DNA of 33,970 bases from Verrucomicrobiota bacterium. GTDB taxonomy: Bacteria > Verrucomicrobiota > Verrucomicrobiia > Limisphaerales > J093. The stretch is from positions 1 to 33,970 of the forward strand of contig JAAYVR010000149.1 of the NCBI GenBank assembly GCA_012517065.1, written 5' to 3'. Position 1 is the stretch's first letter. Each line of letters begins with the position of its first letter. Position numbers and translations under genes: made by a program. Below, one piece after another: positions 24,793-33,937 of this stretch. The notes below the pieces were generated by a model. The model made no database searches. It had not been told where the DNA came from and was given only the letters and a program-made list of their open reading frames with translations.

Positions 24793-27783
24793 CTAAGGCT
24801 GGCGGACTCGATAGAATCGCTTCTGAACCTCGCCGAGTGTGTCTTGCACCAGTGTTGTATCCCCCGTCCTTGCGTAGGTTCCCAATGGCCGCCAAACCCC
24901 AAGGTCATCCGAAATCTCAACAGTGAATCTGTCTCCGCCGGGACAGAAAACGGCCATCTCGATGTGTCCCGGCACGATCATCTCTATGCGATCGACACGC
25001 ACCATCTGAGGTGGCTGCACCGGGTTGCGGGCAACGGCGAACGTGCCGTTATCGCCGCCGTACGCGAAGAGCTTCCCGTCCGTAGAAAATGCCACTGCAG
25101 TCGAACCCGATGTTTCCTGGTCGAACACCGCGGCAACACCCCATGACCCAGTTGACCAAAGGCGTACTGTGTTATCATCCCCGCACGAAAGCAGCACGCC
25201 GCCATCGGGAGATACAGCAATGCTTCTGACCCTTGCCACGTGCCCTGTCAGCGAGTGCAACAGGCTCCCATCGGCAGCGTTCCACTCTTTTATCAATCCG
25301 TCGTCGCCGGCGGACAACAGTTTACTACCAGTTGGCCCGAAAACGAGCGATGTGACCTCCGCCCGGTGTGCCGTCCACGACCGAACCTCAGTCCCGTCTT
25401 CGACTTTCCAAAGCCGAACCTGAGCTTCCTGGCCCCCGGATGCAATTAGAGTCCCATCCCGTGAAAACGCCACTGAAAACACCGCTCCCGTCAGCCCCGT
25501 AATCTTCCGAACGAGACTCCAATCGCTTCGCCGCCACAAACAAACCGTCCTGTCCGTCCCGGCCGAAGCGAGCAACGACCCGTCCGCCGAGAACGCGGTT
25601 GTGAAAACGTAACCGGAATGCCCTGCAAGGACCTTGATGGGCTCGCCCGTTTCGGGGTCCCAGATTCGCACGGTGCCGTCACCTCCGCCTGAGGCCAACA
25701 CTTTTCCGTCCGGCGAGTACGCGATCGAGAACACGTACTGGGCATGTCCAACAAGCGTCCGCTTGAGCGCGCCGGTCGCACTCTCCCAAAGTTTGATCGT
25801 GCCATCATCGCTGCATGACGCCAGGACGCTGTTGTCAGGCGAAAAGGCAAGGCCCTCGCACCAACCCGTGTGCCGGAAGATTTCGAGAGGTTGCATGCCG
25901 CTGCCGGTTGCCCATGTGGCAAGAAGCGTTCCGTCAGGCCGCCAAAGCCGCACTGTGAAATCATCACTGCCCGAGATGATTCGCCGGCCGTCAGGTGAAA
26001 AAACTGCAGACCGCACGTAATCCGTGTGCCCTTCGAGAGTGCTGACCGCCGCCCCGTCCGACACACGCCAAACCCGGACAGTTCCATCGTCGCTGGCCGA
26101 GACCAACAGCGTGCCGTCGGGTGAAAAAGACACCGACTCGACCACGTCAACATGGCCAGTCAAAGTCCGGATCACCGCGCCGGTCGCAGGGTTCCACAGG
26201 CGGATTGTCCGATCCTTGCTGCACGATGCCAAAACAGACCCGTCCGGCGCAAATGCAACACCGGTAACTGCACCTGTGTGGCCGCTGAGCGTTCTCGCCA
26301 GTGAGCCGTCTGACGCATTCCACAGATTGATCGTGGTGTCTTCGCTTCCCGAGGCGAGAAGCGTGCCGTTCTTGTTGAAAGCGACCGCGTTAACAGAACC
26401 TGCGTGCCCGCTCAAAGTCCGCACCAGATTGCCGTTCGAAACCTGCCACAGCTTCAAGGTCTTGTCGTCGCTCGCCGAAGCCAGCAAAGCCCCGTCTGGC
26501 GAGAAAGCCACCGACTCGACCCAATCCGTATGTCCCTTGAGAATCCGCACCATGGTGCCGTCCGAGGCGCGCCACAGCCTGATTTCGTTGTCGTCGTCGC
26601 CGGCGGCAAGCAGCGTGCCATCGGGCGAAAACGCGACACACTCGACGTCGTTTGAATGTATGAAACTGCGGATCATGCGGCCGCGGGCGACATCCCACAA
26701 AATCACAACGTCATCCCAGCCTGCTGAAGCCGCCAAACTTCCGTCCGGTGAAAACGTCACTTCCGCAACTGTGTCTTCATGGCCGCCCACGGAAAAATCG
26801 TCAGGCACTTCCCAGAGCTTGACAGTCATGTCGTCGGACCCTGACACGAGCCATTGGCCGTCCTGTGAGAAAGCAAGGCCGGGAATACCGCCGTGGTGCC
26901 CGGTGATTGTCGCAAGAGGCTCGCCATCTGCGACACGCCACACAATGATGCTCTCATCGAACTCGCCCCCGCCGCCGGCGATATACTGCCCATCCGCACT
27001 GAAGGCAACTGACAACACCCAATCCCCGTGCCCCGTCAAGGTTCTAACCAGCACGCCGGTGGCCACGTCCCACAACCTGACCTCGTTGTTGTCATCGCCA
27101 GCGGCCAACAAACTGCCATCGGGCGAGAACGCCACACATTCAACGTCGTTCGTATGCGTCAGCGTGCGCGCCAAAGTTCCCGCCGGGACATTCCAAACCT
27201 TGACCGTTCCATCCCAACTGCCCGAAGCGAGATAAGCGCTGTTTGGAGAAAATGCGACTCTGGAAACCACGTCGTTATGAGCTGCTATCTTCTGCAGGGG
27301 AGTCCAATCAGATACCTGCCACAGGATCACCGTGGAATCGTCGCTCCCGCTGGCAAGGTATTTGCCGTCGGGCGAGAATGCCACTCCGCGAACCCAATCG
27401 GTGTGTCCTTCGAGTGTCGCTAGCAATTCACCGTCACTGGCACGCCATATCCGCACCTCATTGTTGTCGTCACCGGCAGCTATCATGCTCCCGTCGGGTG
27501 AAAACGCTACGCTCTCGACGTCTTCAAGATGGGCAAAGCTGCGCACAAGATTGCCCGTTGGAAGTGACCAAAGCTTAACTGTGTCATCAAAGCTCGAGGA
27601 TGCGATGAGTTTGCTATCGGGCGAAAACGCAACAGCGGTTACACTGTCAGAATGGGCGCCTTTCCTCCACACAATGTCGGGACTGCCCTGCCCAACAGCC
27701 GAGCCGTGCAGATAACAAATCGACAGACAGGACAAAACCAGCGCCAGCCCCGGCATGTTCCGCCGCAATATAAGAATGTTCAT
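24793..27783 (-). CDS. Secreted giant WD40 protein, 21 blades
   Basis: A 996-aa protein with a signal peptide (MNILILRRNMPGLALVLSCLSICYLHGSAVGQ). About 21 consecutive WD40 repeats run from residue about 42 to 900, each with the pattern H-x(4)-V-x(2)-V-A-F-S-P-D-G and ending in LW. Twenty-one equals three seven-bladed propellers. The last about 70 residues (VDRIEMIVPGHIEMAVFCPG... to QKRFYRVRQP) form a small beta domain with the FYRVR ending frequent in exported verrucomicrobial proteins. Blades 2, 5 and 9 share GDDNNEVR or GDDDNEIR and are followed by DWV-type blades, showing duplication of multi-blade blocks. No enzymatic domain is seen; it is probably a secreted or surface scaffold. Confidence 0.93.
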   Translation of the reverse strand: MNILILRRNMPGLALVLSCLSICYLHGSAVGQGSPDIVWRKGAHSDSVTAVAFSPDSKLIASSSFDDTVKLWSLPTGNLVRSFAHLEDVESVAFSPDGSMIAAGDDNNEVRIWRASDGELLATLEGHTDWVRGVAFSPDGKYLASGSDDSTVILWQVSDWTPLQKIAAHNDVVSRVAFSPNSAYLASGSWDGTVKVWNVPAGTLARTLTHTNDVECVAFSPDGSLLAAGDDNNEVRLWDVATGVLVRTLTGHGDWVLSVAFSADGQYIAGGGGEFDESIIVWRVADGEPLATITGHHGGIPGLAFSQDGQWLVSGSDDMTVKLWEVPDDFSVGGHEDTVAEVTFSPDGSLAASAGWDDVVILWDVARGRMIRSFIHSNDVECVAFSPDGTLLAAGDDDNEIRLWRASDGTMVRILKGHTDWVESVAFSPDGALLASASDDKTLKLWQVSNGNLVRTLSGHAGSVNAVAFNKNGTLLASGSEDTTINLWNASDGSLARTLSGHTGAVTGVAFAPDGSVLASCSKDRTIRLWNPATGAVIRTLTGHVDVVESVSFSPDGTLLVSASDDGTVRVWRVSDGAAVSTLEGHTDYVRSAVFSPDGRRIISGSDDFTVRLWRPDGTLLATWATGSGMQPLEIFRHTGWCEGLAFSPDNSVLASCSDDGTIKLWESATGALKRTLVGHAQYVFSIAYSPDGKVLASGGGDGTVRIWDPETGEPIKVLAGHSGYVFTTAFSADGSLLASAGTDRTVCLWRRSDWSLVRKITGLTGAVFSVAFSRDGTLIASGGQEAQVRLWKVEDGTEVRSWTAHRAEVTSLVFGPTGSKLLSAGDDGLIKEWNAADGSLLHSLTGHVARVRSIAVSPDGGVLLSCGDDNTVRLWSTGSWGVAAVFDQETSGSTAVAFSTDGKLFAYGGDNGTFAVARNPVQPPQMVRVDRIEMIVPGHIEMAVFCPGGDRFTVEISDDLGVWRPLGTYARTGDTTLVQDTLGEVQKRFYRVRQP

Positions 27784-28268
27784 GTTAGTCTTGTATGCAT
27801 TTAGCTTGCCAGACCTGAGTCAGAAGGCGCTATTGCCACACAGCAACCGCCAAAACCGGGTTGTGGACCCCTCTGTTGCGGCATTGCAACAAGTCGATTG
27901 GGGTTCTCCAAGCCCAAGACCAGCGTTTGAAACCATCCGCGGCTTCTTATCCCTGCCAATGCTGGAACTGTCAAGCCGGAGTTCCGGTGCTTCGGTGCCC
28001 CGCCGGTTGTCTGGCGCGGCTGTCGGGTTGCATATCGAGCCTGGCACTCTATTGACCGTGGCGCTTTGTTGCGTCGCAAAAAAGCCCCACCGCATATCAA
28101 GCCTGACACTCTATCAGACCGTGGCCGGATACCGAGCCTGGCACTTTATCTTGCGTCCTTCTTGGATGCGCGCGCCTGCCGGCTGACGTGTACTGGATCA
28201 ATTCTTTTGGCAGCGCGATCCGTTGCCAAGCAACGGATTAGCGAGGCGGGCAAGGCACCTGGCCCGGT
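27784..28268. other. Intergenic region between WD40 and DUF5009 genes
   Basis: This 485-nt region holds no credible gene. It contains the WD40 gene's upstream sequence near 27784-28030 and three REP-like copies at 28033-28153. Short open frames here are repeat-derived, encoding peptides such as VPGSI. Confidence 0.6.
28033..28153 (+). repeat. Three REP-like elements in series
   Basis: Copy 1 (28033) reads TATCGAGCCTGGCACTCTAT, copy 2 (28095) reads TATCAAGCCTGACACTCTAT, and copy 3 (28131) reads ACCGAGCCTGGCACTTTATC. Copies 1 and 2 are preceded by CATAT and followed by a GACCGTGG motif, showing that the repeated unit is longer than the core. Copy 2 carries A for G substitutions in the core. 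All have the same orientation as the 7.5-kb and 16.5-kb copies. Confidence 0.75.
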
Positions 28269-29555
28269 TCAAACGCGCAGAAAAACCTTCTTTCGGTAGA
28301 GAAAGTTCACGAACCAGAACATCAACAGCAGCCCTACAATGCTCACGAGCATGTCACCTGTCCCCTTCAGCACGTGCTCGTTGAGGTAGATCTGAACATC
28401 CCCGCCGGCCAGACGCGCAGCCAGTTTCCTGAACCCCCCAAGGAAATTGCTCGCAAGATATACGGTGATCGAGTTCATCCCGATCCAAACAAATGGCTGG
28501 CACCACCACTGAACCTTCAACACGTCCACGACAAGATAGAACACCCCAAGCAAAACCGCGCTGTACCCCCCGGCAACCAGCACATAAGATGACGTCCAGA
28601 TTTTCTTGATCACCGGAAACAGAGGATTCCACAACCACCCAAGCGCCGCCGCGCCAACACCGCAGGCAATTAGCAGCGTCACTTTCCGCGATTGGCTCAC
28701 CGTGGAATCGTTCAGCAAAAGCCCGGCAAACACGCCCAACAGGCATGTCACCACGGCCGGCAACGTGCTCAGTATGCCCTCCGGGTCATAAAAAACGTCG
28801 TATTTTCTTCCCGGGAGATATTTGAAATCGAAATGATTCGCCAAATTCAGCCCTTGTTCGAATTTGCCGGTTACGCGATTTGTGGTGGCATTGAACAGCT
28901 TCACCGCTGTTGCCCACGCCGCGCTGTCCTTGATCGCTGACGGATTTCCCGGCTCTCTTAACAGTGCCGCACCCTTCGAGTCGCCCAACCGTTCCGCAAG
29001 CGCTGCCAAATGCTGCTTCTCGAGCCGAATGTCGCGCACCGGAATCAGCGCAAGCGCTGCCCAGTAACCCAGCAGTATTGCCAGAGCGACAACCGCCAGC
29101 GCACGCGGTTTCAAGAAACAATACAAGAGCCCGGCAAACAGGTACGCCAATGCGATCCGATTCAATACGCCCATGAGCCTAATATCCGGCCACTGACTGC
29201 TCAGGCCGCCGTAGTAAATGATCCCAAGGATAAAAAGCACCACGCCACGGCGGATCACCCGCTTCACCGCTGCTCCACGCCCCGCTTGCGCAATTATCCG
29301 ATTCAGCGAAAAAACCAACGACACCCCCGCCATGAAGACGAACAACGGAAAAATCAAATCGTAAAACCTGAACCCTTCCCACTCGACGTGTTCGAGCTGC
29401 CGGGCAAGAAACTGGACCGGCTTCGAAGGGCTCATCCGATTCAACGCCCAAACAAGCGACTCCGCCCCTATGATCCAGAACATGTCGAACCCGCGGAGCG
29501 CGTCAAGGGACATCAACCGTTGGGGAGCAGAGGTGGAATCAGAGGTTTCACTCAT
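28269..29555 (-). CDS. DUF5009 / heparan-alpha-glucosaminide N-acetyltransferase-like membrane protein
   Basis: A 428-aa multi-pass membrane protein related to HGSNAT and bacterial NagX. The signature RLMSLDALRGFDMFWIIGAE at the N-terminus, followed by HVEWEGFRFYDLIFPLFVFMAGVSL, is characteristic of this acyltransferase-3-like family. About ten hydrophobic segments follow, ending in WFVNFLYRKKVF. The frame opens at 29597, but ATG 29555 (MSETSDSTSAPQRLMSLDAL) is the better start, because the upstream extension contains prolines and no start context. The family is thought to acetylate amino or hydroxyl groups of sugars across the membrane. It is divergent from the Gfo/Idh/MocA gene across a REP element. 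Confidence 0.85.
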   Translation of the reverse strand: MSETSDSTSAPQRLMSLDALRGFDMFWIIGAESLVWALNRMSPSKPVQFLARQLEHVEWEGFRFYDLIFPLFVFMAGVSLVFSLNRIIAQAGRGAAVKRVIRRGVVLFILGIIYYGGLSSQWPDIRLMGVLNRIALAYLFAGLLYCFLKPRALAVVALAILLGYWAALALIPVRDIRLEKQHLAALAERLGDSKGAALLREPGNPSAIKDSAAWATAVKLFNATTNRVTGKFEQGLNLANHFDFKYLPGRKYDVFYDPEGILSTLPAVVTCLLGVFAGLLLNDSTVSQSRKVTLLIACGVGAAALGWLWNPLFPVIKKIWTSSYVLVAGGYSAVLLGVFYLVVDVLKVQWWCQPFVWIGMNSITVYLASNFLGGFRKLAARLAGGDVQIYLNEHVLKGTGDMLVSIVGLLLMFWFVNFLYRKKVFLRV

Positions 29556-29606
29556 GGTAACAGGTGGCCGAACATCTATGGGAAACCACGGCCCCAATCA
29601 AGAAAA

Positions 29607-29635
29607 AAGATCGAGCCTGGCACTTTGGCACTTTG
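29607..29635 (+). repeat. REP-like element, single copy
   Basis: The sequence GATCGAGCCTGGCACTTTGG is followed by a direct duplication, CACTTTGG CACTTTGG. It lies between the divergent DUF5009 and oxidoreductase genes, and the right-hand TAT of the consensus is replaced here. Confidence 0.6.
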
Positions 29636-29763
29636 GTTTGCGCCGTTTTTTGGCGACAGCGGCTGAGGGATTTGCCAAACTGGCTTTACACTTGTTGTCG
29701 GCACAGCCAAAAGAAATCTTGATGAGCTGACGAGACCAACAATCAGGAGCACAGTCATATCTT

Positions 29764-31092
29764 ATGAACGGCGCAAACAAAATGACACTCACCCGGCGTG
29801 ATTTCCTTCAACGAACAGCAATTGCGGCCGGCGCAGTCGGATTGCCCTGCATCATCCCGTCTTCTGCCCTTGGCCGCGGAGGATCGGTCGCGCCCAGCGA
29901 ACGAATCGTCATGGGTGGCATCGGCATGGGCGGCCGGGGTTCATACGATCTGGGCTGGATATTGACAGAACCGGATGTGCAGTGGGTCGCAGTCTGCGAC
30001 CCCGTCAAGGGCAGGCGCGAAGCCGCAAAGAATGTTGTGGACAAGAAATATGGTAACACCGATTGCGCCGCTTATTCCGACATGCGCCAGTTGCTGTCGG
30101 AACGGACAGACGTGGACGCGGTGTTGATTGCGACTGGCGATCGCTGGCACGCGCTTGCCTCGGTGCTCGCAATGCGCGCAGGCAAAGACGTTTATTGCGA
30201 AAAACCTGCCTGTTTGACCATGGCCGAGGGCCAGATGGTCGTTGAAACCGCCCGCAGATACGGCCGTGTTTATCAAACCGGCGCTCAACGCCTCAGCGAA
30301 GCAAATCATGTCTTTGCGATTGAAATGGCCCGGACAGGCCGGCTTGGCAAGGTGCACACCGTCTATGCCGATGTCCGCTGGCGGGATGGAATGCGCCACG
30401 ACTGGCTCCCCGCTGAGCCGGAGCCGCCAAAGAGCGAAGTTGATTGGGACTGCTGGCTTGGCCCGTGTCCATGGCGTCCCTACAACAGCGCCTATGTGAA
30501 TGGTGGAGGCTGGTATCACTTCTACGATTTCGCGACCGACGTCGCAATGTGGGGAGCGCACACCGTTGCACAGGCCCTGGCCGGACTTGACATGTCCGAC
30601 GTTGACACGATCGAGTTCGAATACGCCGGGCCCGACGCAACCATGGTGACGCATTTGTCAAATGGCGTTAAGCTCGTGCTGTTTCGTGTGCCTGGCTCAG
30701 TGTGGGAACCCTGCGAATACTGGCATGGCGCATGTGGCGAACGATTCGACGGCCCGGAAGGTTGGGCCGCGGCCGCTGACGGTTATTCGCGGCCGGATGT
30801 GTCGTCCCCGTCGCTGTTGCGTGAATACAGAAAAGTTCTCGCCGAGTACGTGGCTCGAACGCAGCGGCCGTTGAACCACGTGCGCGATTTCCTCGATTGC
30901 GTCAGATCACGGAGACCCACCGTCGCCAACCCCGAGGTGATGTACAGATCAATGATCATCTGCCTCGCAGCGGACATTTGCGAGCAACTGAAACGCAACC
31001 TGAAATTCGATCTGCGGAAAGCCGAGTTTATCGGCGACCCTCAGGCCAACCGCATGCGCTCACGCGCAATGCGTCCACCCTACACATTCTGA
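29764..31092 (+). CDS. Tat-exported Gfo/Idh/MocA family oxidoreductase
   Basis: A 442-aa NAD(P)-dependent sugar oxidoreductase. The N-terminus carries a twin-arginine signal (LTRRDFLQRTAIAAGAVGLP, R11-R12) with an ATG at 29764 (29782 possible). The Rossmann motif IVMGGIGMGGRG follows, and the family catalytic-loop motif EKP is at residues 146-148 (DVYCEKPACLTMAEGQ). The C-terminal half (WDCWLGPCPWRPYNSAYVNGGGWYHFYDFATDVAMWGAH) matches the PVC-type Gfo/Idh/MocA proteins. It probably oxidises the C3 hydroxyl of glycosides in the periplasm to 3-keto sugars, which the next gene product would cleave (inference). It lies 80 nt upstream of the DUF1080 gene on the same strand. Confidence 0.9.
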   Translation: MNGANKMTLTRRDFLQRTAIAAGAVGLPCIIPSSALGRGGSVAPSERIVMGGIGMGGRGSYDLGWILTEPDVQWVAVCDPVKGRREAAKNVVDKKYGNTDCAAYSDMRQLLSERTDVDAVLIATGDRWHALASVLAMRAGKDVYCEKPACLTMAEGQMVVETARRYGRVYQTGAQRLSEANHVFAIEMARTGRLGKVHTVYADVRWRDGMRHDWLPAEPEPPKSEVDWDCWLGPCPWRPYNSAYVNGGGWYHFYDFATDVAMWGAHTVAQALAGLDMSDVDTIEFEYAGPDATMVTHLSNGVKLVLFRVPGSVWEPCEYWHGACGERFDGPEGWAAAADGYSRPDVSSPSLLREYRKVLAEYVARTQRPLNHVRDFLDCVRSRRPTVANPEVMYRSMIICLAADICEQLKRNLKFDLRKAEFIGDPQANRMRSRAMRPPYTF

Positions 31093-31172
31093 GCCTTGAA
31101 TCACATCGAACCAGGAAATCTCATCGGCCTCCCTCAGATATACCGATACATCCAAATCCGGGCTAACACACC

Positions 31173-33668
31173 ATGAAAAAACTTCTAATTGCAGTCTTGA
31201 TCCTGACGTTTAACGCGTTCGCGCAGGAAGACAAAGCTCTGGCTGTTCTCAGGTCAGATGCTTCGTTGAAAGAAAAGGCCGAGGCATGCCGCGAGCTGGC
31301 GCGCGTGGGCACCGGCAAATCTGTGCCTACACTCGCTCAGATGCTTGCTGACGAGTCGTTGTCGCAAATGGCCCGGCACGCACTCGAACAAATACCGGAC
31401 CCATCTGCAAACGCCGCGCTACGCGATTCGCTTGGCAAGGTCAAGGGGCGGCTGCTGATGGGTGTGATCCACAGTCTTGGCGTCAGGAAAGACACCGAAG
31501 CCGTGCAGCCATTGAGCCGGTTCTTGGCAGATCCGGACCCGGATGTGGCTGATGCGGCCGCGCGTGCATTGGGCAGCATTGGAGCACCATCCGCGCCAGT
31601 GCTCGAAAAAGCTCTCACGCAAGGCGCCACCGCCAACAAATCGGCCATCATGGAAGGATTATTCAGGTGCGCGGAGTCAATGTCTGCCAGCGAAGCTGCC
31701 AGAATCTACGACAAGATTCGGGATTTGCCCGATCTGCCGCACCAGGTGCGTGTCGCAGCTTTGCGGGGTCTGGTTAGGTGCCGCGGCGCCGAAACCGTCC
31801 CTTTGCTCATCGAAACACTGAAAACCGAATCTTACGTGTCAGCAGCCAATGCGATAAGGATGCTGGCTGAAATACCCGGACAGGAAGTGACCAAAGTGCT
31901 GGTCGCAGAACTCGGCAGAGCAAAACCAGATGTGCAAACCCTGCTGCTGCATGCGCTCGGTAATCGGGGTGATTGGACCGTGAGCGCAGCGTTGGTGCCG
32001 TTGGCAAAGGATGGACCCGCAAACGTGCGCGTGGCGGCAATTCGCAGCCTCGTTCAACTCGGCGCGCCAGCTTCAATTCCTGTGTTGGTCGATCTGGCCA
32101 AGGACCCGGCACCGGACGTGTCGAACGCAGCCCTGGCAGGGCTCACAGGCTTTCCAACCAAAGAGGCCGACGAAGCAATGCTGGCTCTCCTTGAAGAGAA
32201 AAACACAAAGCTGCGTCTTTCGGCCATCGACGCCGTTGCTCAGCGCCGCGTGAAAGCAGCAATACCGGCATTGATCAAGATCGCCGTCGAAGCTGACACC
32301 GATGTCGCAGGTCCGAGTTTCCAGGCGCTTGGCGAATTGGCCGAAGAAAACGACGTCCCTTCGGTGGTCGGCGCGCTGGTTCAAACCCGGGCCATTGCCG
32401 CCGCCGAAACCGCTTTGGCCGCAATCTGCGCCAGACAATCTGATCGGACAGGCTGTGCGAATTCGGTGTTGAGCGGCCTCGCGAAGGCACAGAGCGAACC
32501 GAAACTCGCGCTGCTGCGCGTCCTTGGAACCATCGGCGGCACGAAAGCGCTCGATGCAATCCGCGCAGCCGCGCAGGAATCCGACGCCGCAGTCCGAGAA
32601 ACGGCGCTTCGTGTGCTGTGCGACTGGCCGACGGCGGACGTTCTGCCTGACCTCGAGCAAATCGCGAAGGCTTCTGATGACACAAAGTTCAAGATACTCG
32701 CCCGTCGGGCTCAGCTTCGGTTGATCCCCACTCAAAACGCACCCGATACCCAGAAGGTCTCACAATTGAAAGAAATCATGGCCTCGGTCGAACGGCAGGA
32801 GGAAAAACGGCTCGCATTGGCTGCGCTGGCCAACATTCACACTGAAGACTCGCTCCAAGTGGTGAACCAATACCTCGCCGCCGAGGGACTGAACGAAGAA
32901 GCCGGCGACGCTGCCGTCTCAATCGCCGAACAAATCGTCGCAAGCCATCCAGCCACGGTCGCTGCCGCAATCAAAATGGTCAGAACCAACAATAAGAAGC
33001 TCGCCGACCGCGCCCAGCAGGTGCTGACACGCGCCGAAGCCGCAGCGCGTGAACAGGGTTTCAAGCCAATTTTCAATGGCAGAGACCTCTCCGGCTGGGA
33101 CGGAAAACCCGGTTGGTGGAAAGTCGAAGATGGCGCTCTCACAGCCGAAAGCACCCCAGACAAACCATGCAAAGCACCCAACTACCTGATCTGGCGCGGC
33201 GGGCAACCCGCAGACTTCGAATTGCTGGCAGATTTCAAACTCAGCACCGAAGGCAATTCAGGTATTCAAATCAGGTCCGAGGAACGTCCTGACTGGGACA
33301 CGTTTGGTTACCAAGCCGACATGACCGGGAACGGCGAGTTGATCGGTTTCATTTATCATCACAGCCGTGGTCTGGTTGCCGGTCGCGGCGAAAAAGTAGT
33401 GTTCGCTCCCGATGGAACGAAAACGATTGAACGAATCGGTGACGCAGCCGAACTGCTCAAGCACTTCAGGCAAGGTGACTGGAACACGTACCGCATCGTG
33501 TGCCGCGGCAACGATATTGCATTGTACTTGAACGGTGTGCTGATGTGTCAGGTCACCGATCACTCAACTCAGGCGGCTGCAAAGGGAATCATCGCGCTCC
33601 AAATGCATCCCGGACCGCCCATGAAAGTGCAGTTCAAAAACATTCGCCTCAGGGACTTGTCAAGGTAG
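31173..33668 (+). CDS. Secreted HEAT-repeat + DUF1080 (3-keto-glycoside hydrolase-like) protein
   Basis: An 831-aa protein with a signal peptide (MKKLLIAVLILTFNAFA). Residues about 20-620 are tandem HEAT repeats: helix pairs such as LRSDASLKEKAEACRELARV, PDPDVADAAARALGSIG and PANVRVAAIRSLVQLGAPAS. Residues 630-831 form a DUF1080 domain (GFKPIFNGRDLSGWDGKPGW... GNSGIQIRS... LYLNGVLMCQVTDHS... GIIALQMHPGPPMKVQFKNIRLRDL), a lectin-like jelly roll now linked to hydrolysis of 3-keto-disaccharides. The HEAT array probably acts as a scaffold. Following the Tat oxidoreductase by 80 nt, it fits as the second step of a 3-keto-glycoside pathway. The start ATG 31173 matches the signal peptide. Confidence 0.9.
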   Translation: MKKLLIAVLILTFNAFAQEDKALAVLRSDASLKEKAEACRELARVGTGKSVPTLAQMLADESLSQMARHALEQIPDPSANAALRDSLGKVKGRLLMGVIHSLGVRKDTEAVQPLSRFLADPDPDVADAAARALGSIGAPSAPVLEKALTQGATANKSAIMEGLFRCAESMSASEAARIYDKIRDLPDLPHQVRVAALRGLVRCRGAETVPLLIETLKTESYVSAANAIRMLAEIPGQEVTKVLVAELGRAKPDVQTLLLHALGNRGDWTVSAALVPLAKDGPANVRVAAIRSLVQLGAPASIPVLVDLAKDPAPDVSNAALAGLTGFPTKEADEAMLALLEEKNTKLRLSAIDAVAQRRVKAAIPALIKIAVEADTDVAGPSFQALGELAEENDVPSVVGALVQTRAIAAAETALAAICARQSDRTGCANSVLSGLAKAQSEPKLALLRVLGTIGGTKALDAIRAAAQESDAAVRETALRVLCDWPTADVLPDLEQIAKASDDTKFKILARRAQLRLIPTQNAPDTQKVSQLKEIMASVERQEEKRLALAALANIHTEDSLQVVNQYLAAEGLNEEAGDAAVSIAEQIVASHPATVAAAIKMVRTNNKKLADRAQQVLTRAEAAAREQGFKPIFNGRDLSGWDGKPGWWKVEDGALTAESTPDKPCKAPNYLIWRGGQPADFELLADFKLSTEGNSGIQIRSEERPDWDTFGYQADMTGNGELIGFIYHHSRGLVAGRGEKVVFAPDGTKTIERIGDAAELLKHFRQGDWNTYRIVCRGNDIALYLNGVLMCQVTDHSTQAAAKGIIALQMHPGPPMKVQFKNIRLRDLSR

Positions 33669-33689
33669 CCCGTGCCGTCCCTGGCCCGC

Positions 33690-33799
33690 ATATTTCCCAG
33701 CCCGGCGTAGCCGGAACCAAATTCGCCTGACGCGCAACGCCCCCCCGGCTCCTCCGCCTCCATAATGCGGGCTCTCAGCCACGCCGGGCTGCGAAATAT
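33690..33799. repeat. Long inverted repeat downstream of the DUF1080 gene
   Basis: The 18-nt arms 33690-33707 (ATATTTCCCAGCCCGGCG) and 33782-33799 (CGCCGGGCTGCGAAATAT) are inverted with a single mismatch, enclosing 74 nt of GC-rich sequence without a gene. They could form a large stem-loop or be the ends of a small non-autonomous element. The flanks show no clear target-site duplication. Confidence 0.7.
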
Positions 33800-33898
33800 C
33801 TGCTGCGACTCCGTCGCAAGGAAGAGCGCGCTGATCCCAATGGTTTCTCACGCGCTGCCACGGATGCAGCGGGCGTTGGTAGGCGCGAAGCGCTTGGA

Positions 33899-33925
33899 GT
33901 GCGGCAGCTTGCTGCCGCTTTGTTT
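33899..33925 (+). terminator. Stable CUUG hairpin with T-rich tail
   Basis: GCGGCAG (33901-33907), loop CTTG, CTGCCGC (33912-33918), then TTTGTTT. This 7-bp GC-rich stem with a CUUG tetraloop could be an intrinsic terminator on the + strand. It is 232 nt after the DUF1080 stop, and similar hairpins may be repeats in this genome. Confidence 0.45.
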
Positions 33926-33937
33926 CTATGCCCAAAC

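Noticed and set aside
26024-27235. A 403-codon open frame on the + strand, opposite the WD40 gene
   Set aside because: Its peptide is a monotonous repeat (PSGENATHSTS and similar) that mirrors the WD40 repeats in antisense; it has no domain of its own.
7516-28153. Repeat arrays considered as CRISPR
   Set aside because: At most three copies per site, irregular spacing, similar flanks rather than unique spacers, and no cas genes.
30662-30700. GTGTGCCTGGCTCAGTG inside the oxidoreductase gene resembles the REP core
   Set aside because: It encodes a conserved-looking RVPGSV stretch, lacks the GCAC...TAT part, and is the only match inside a gene, so it is chance.
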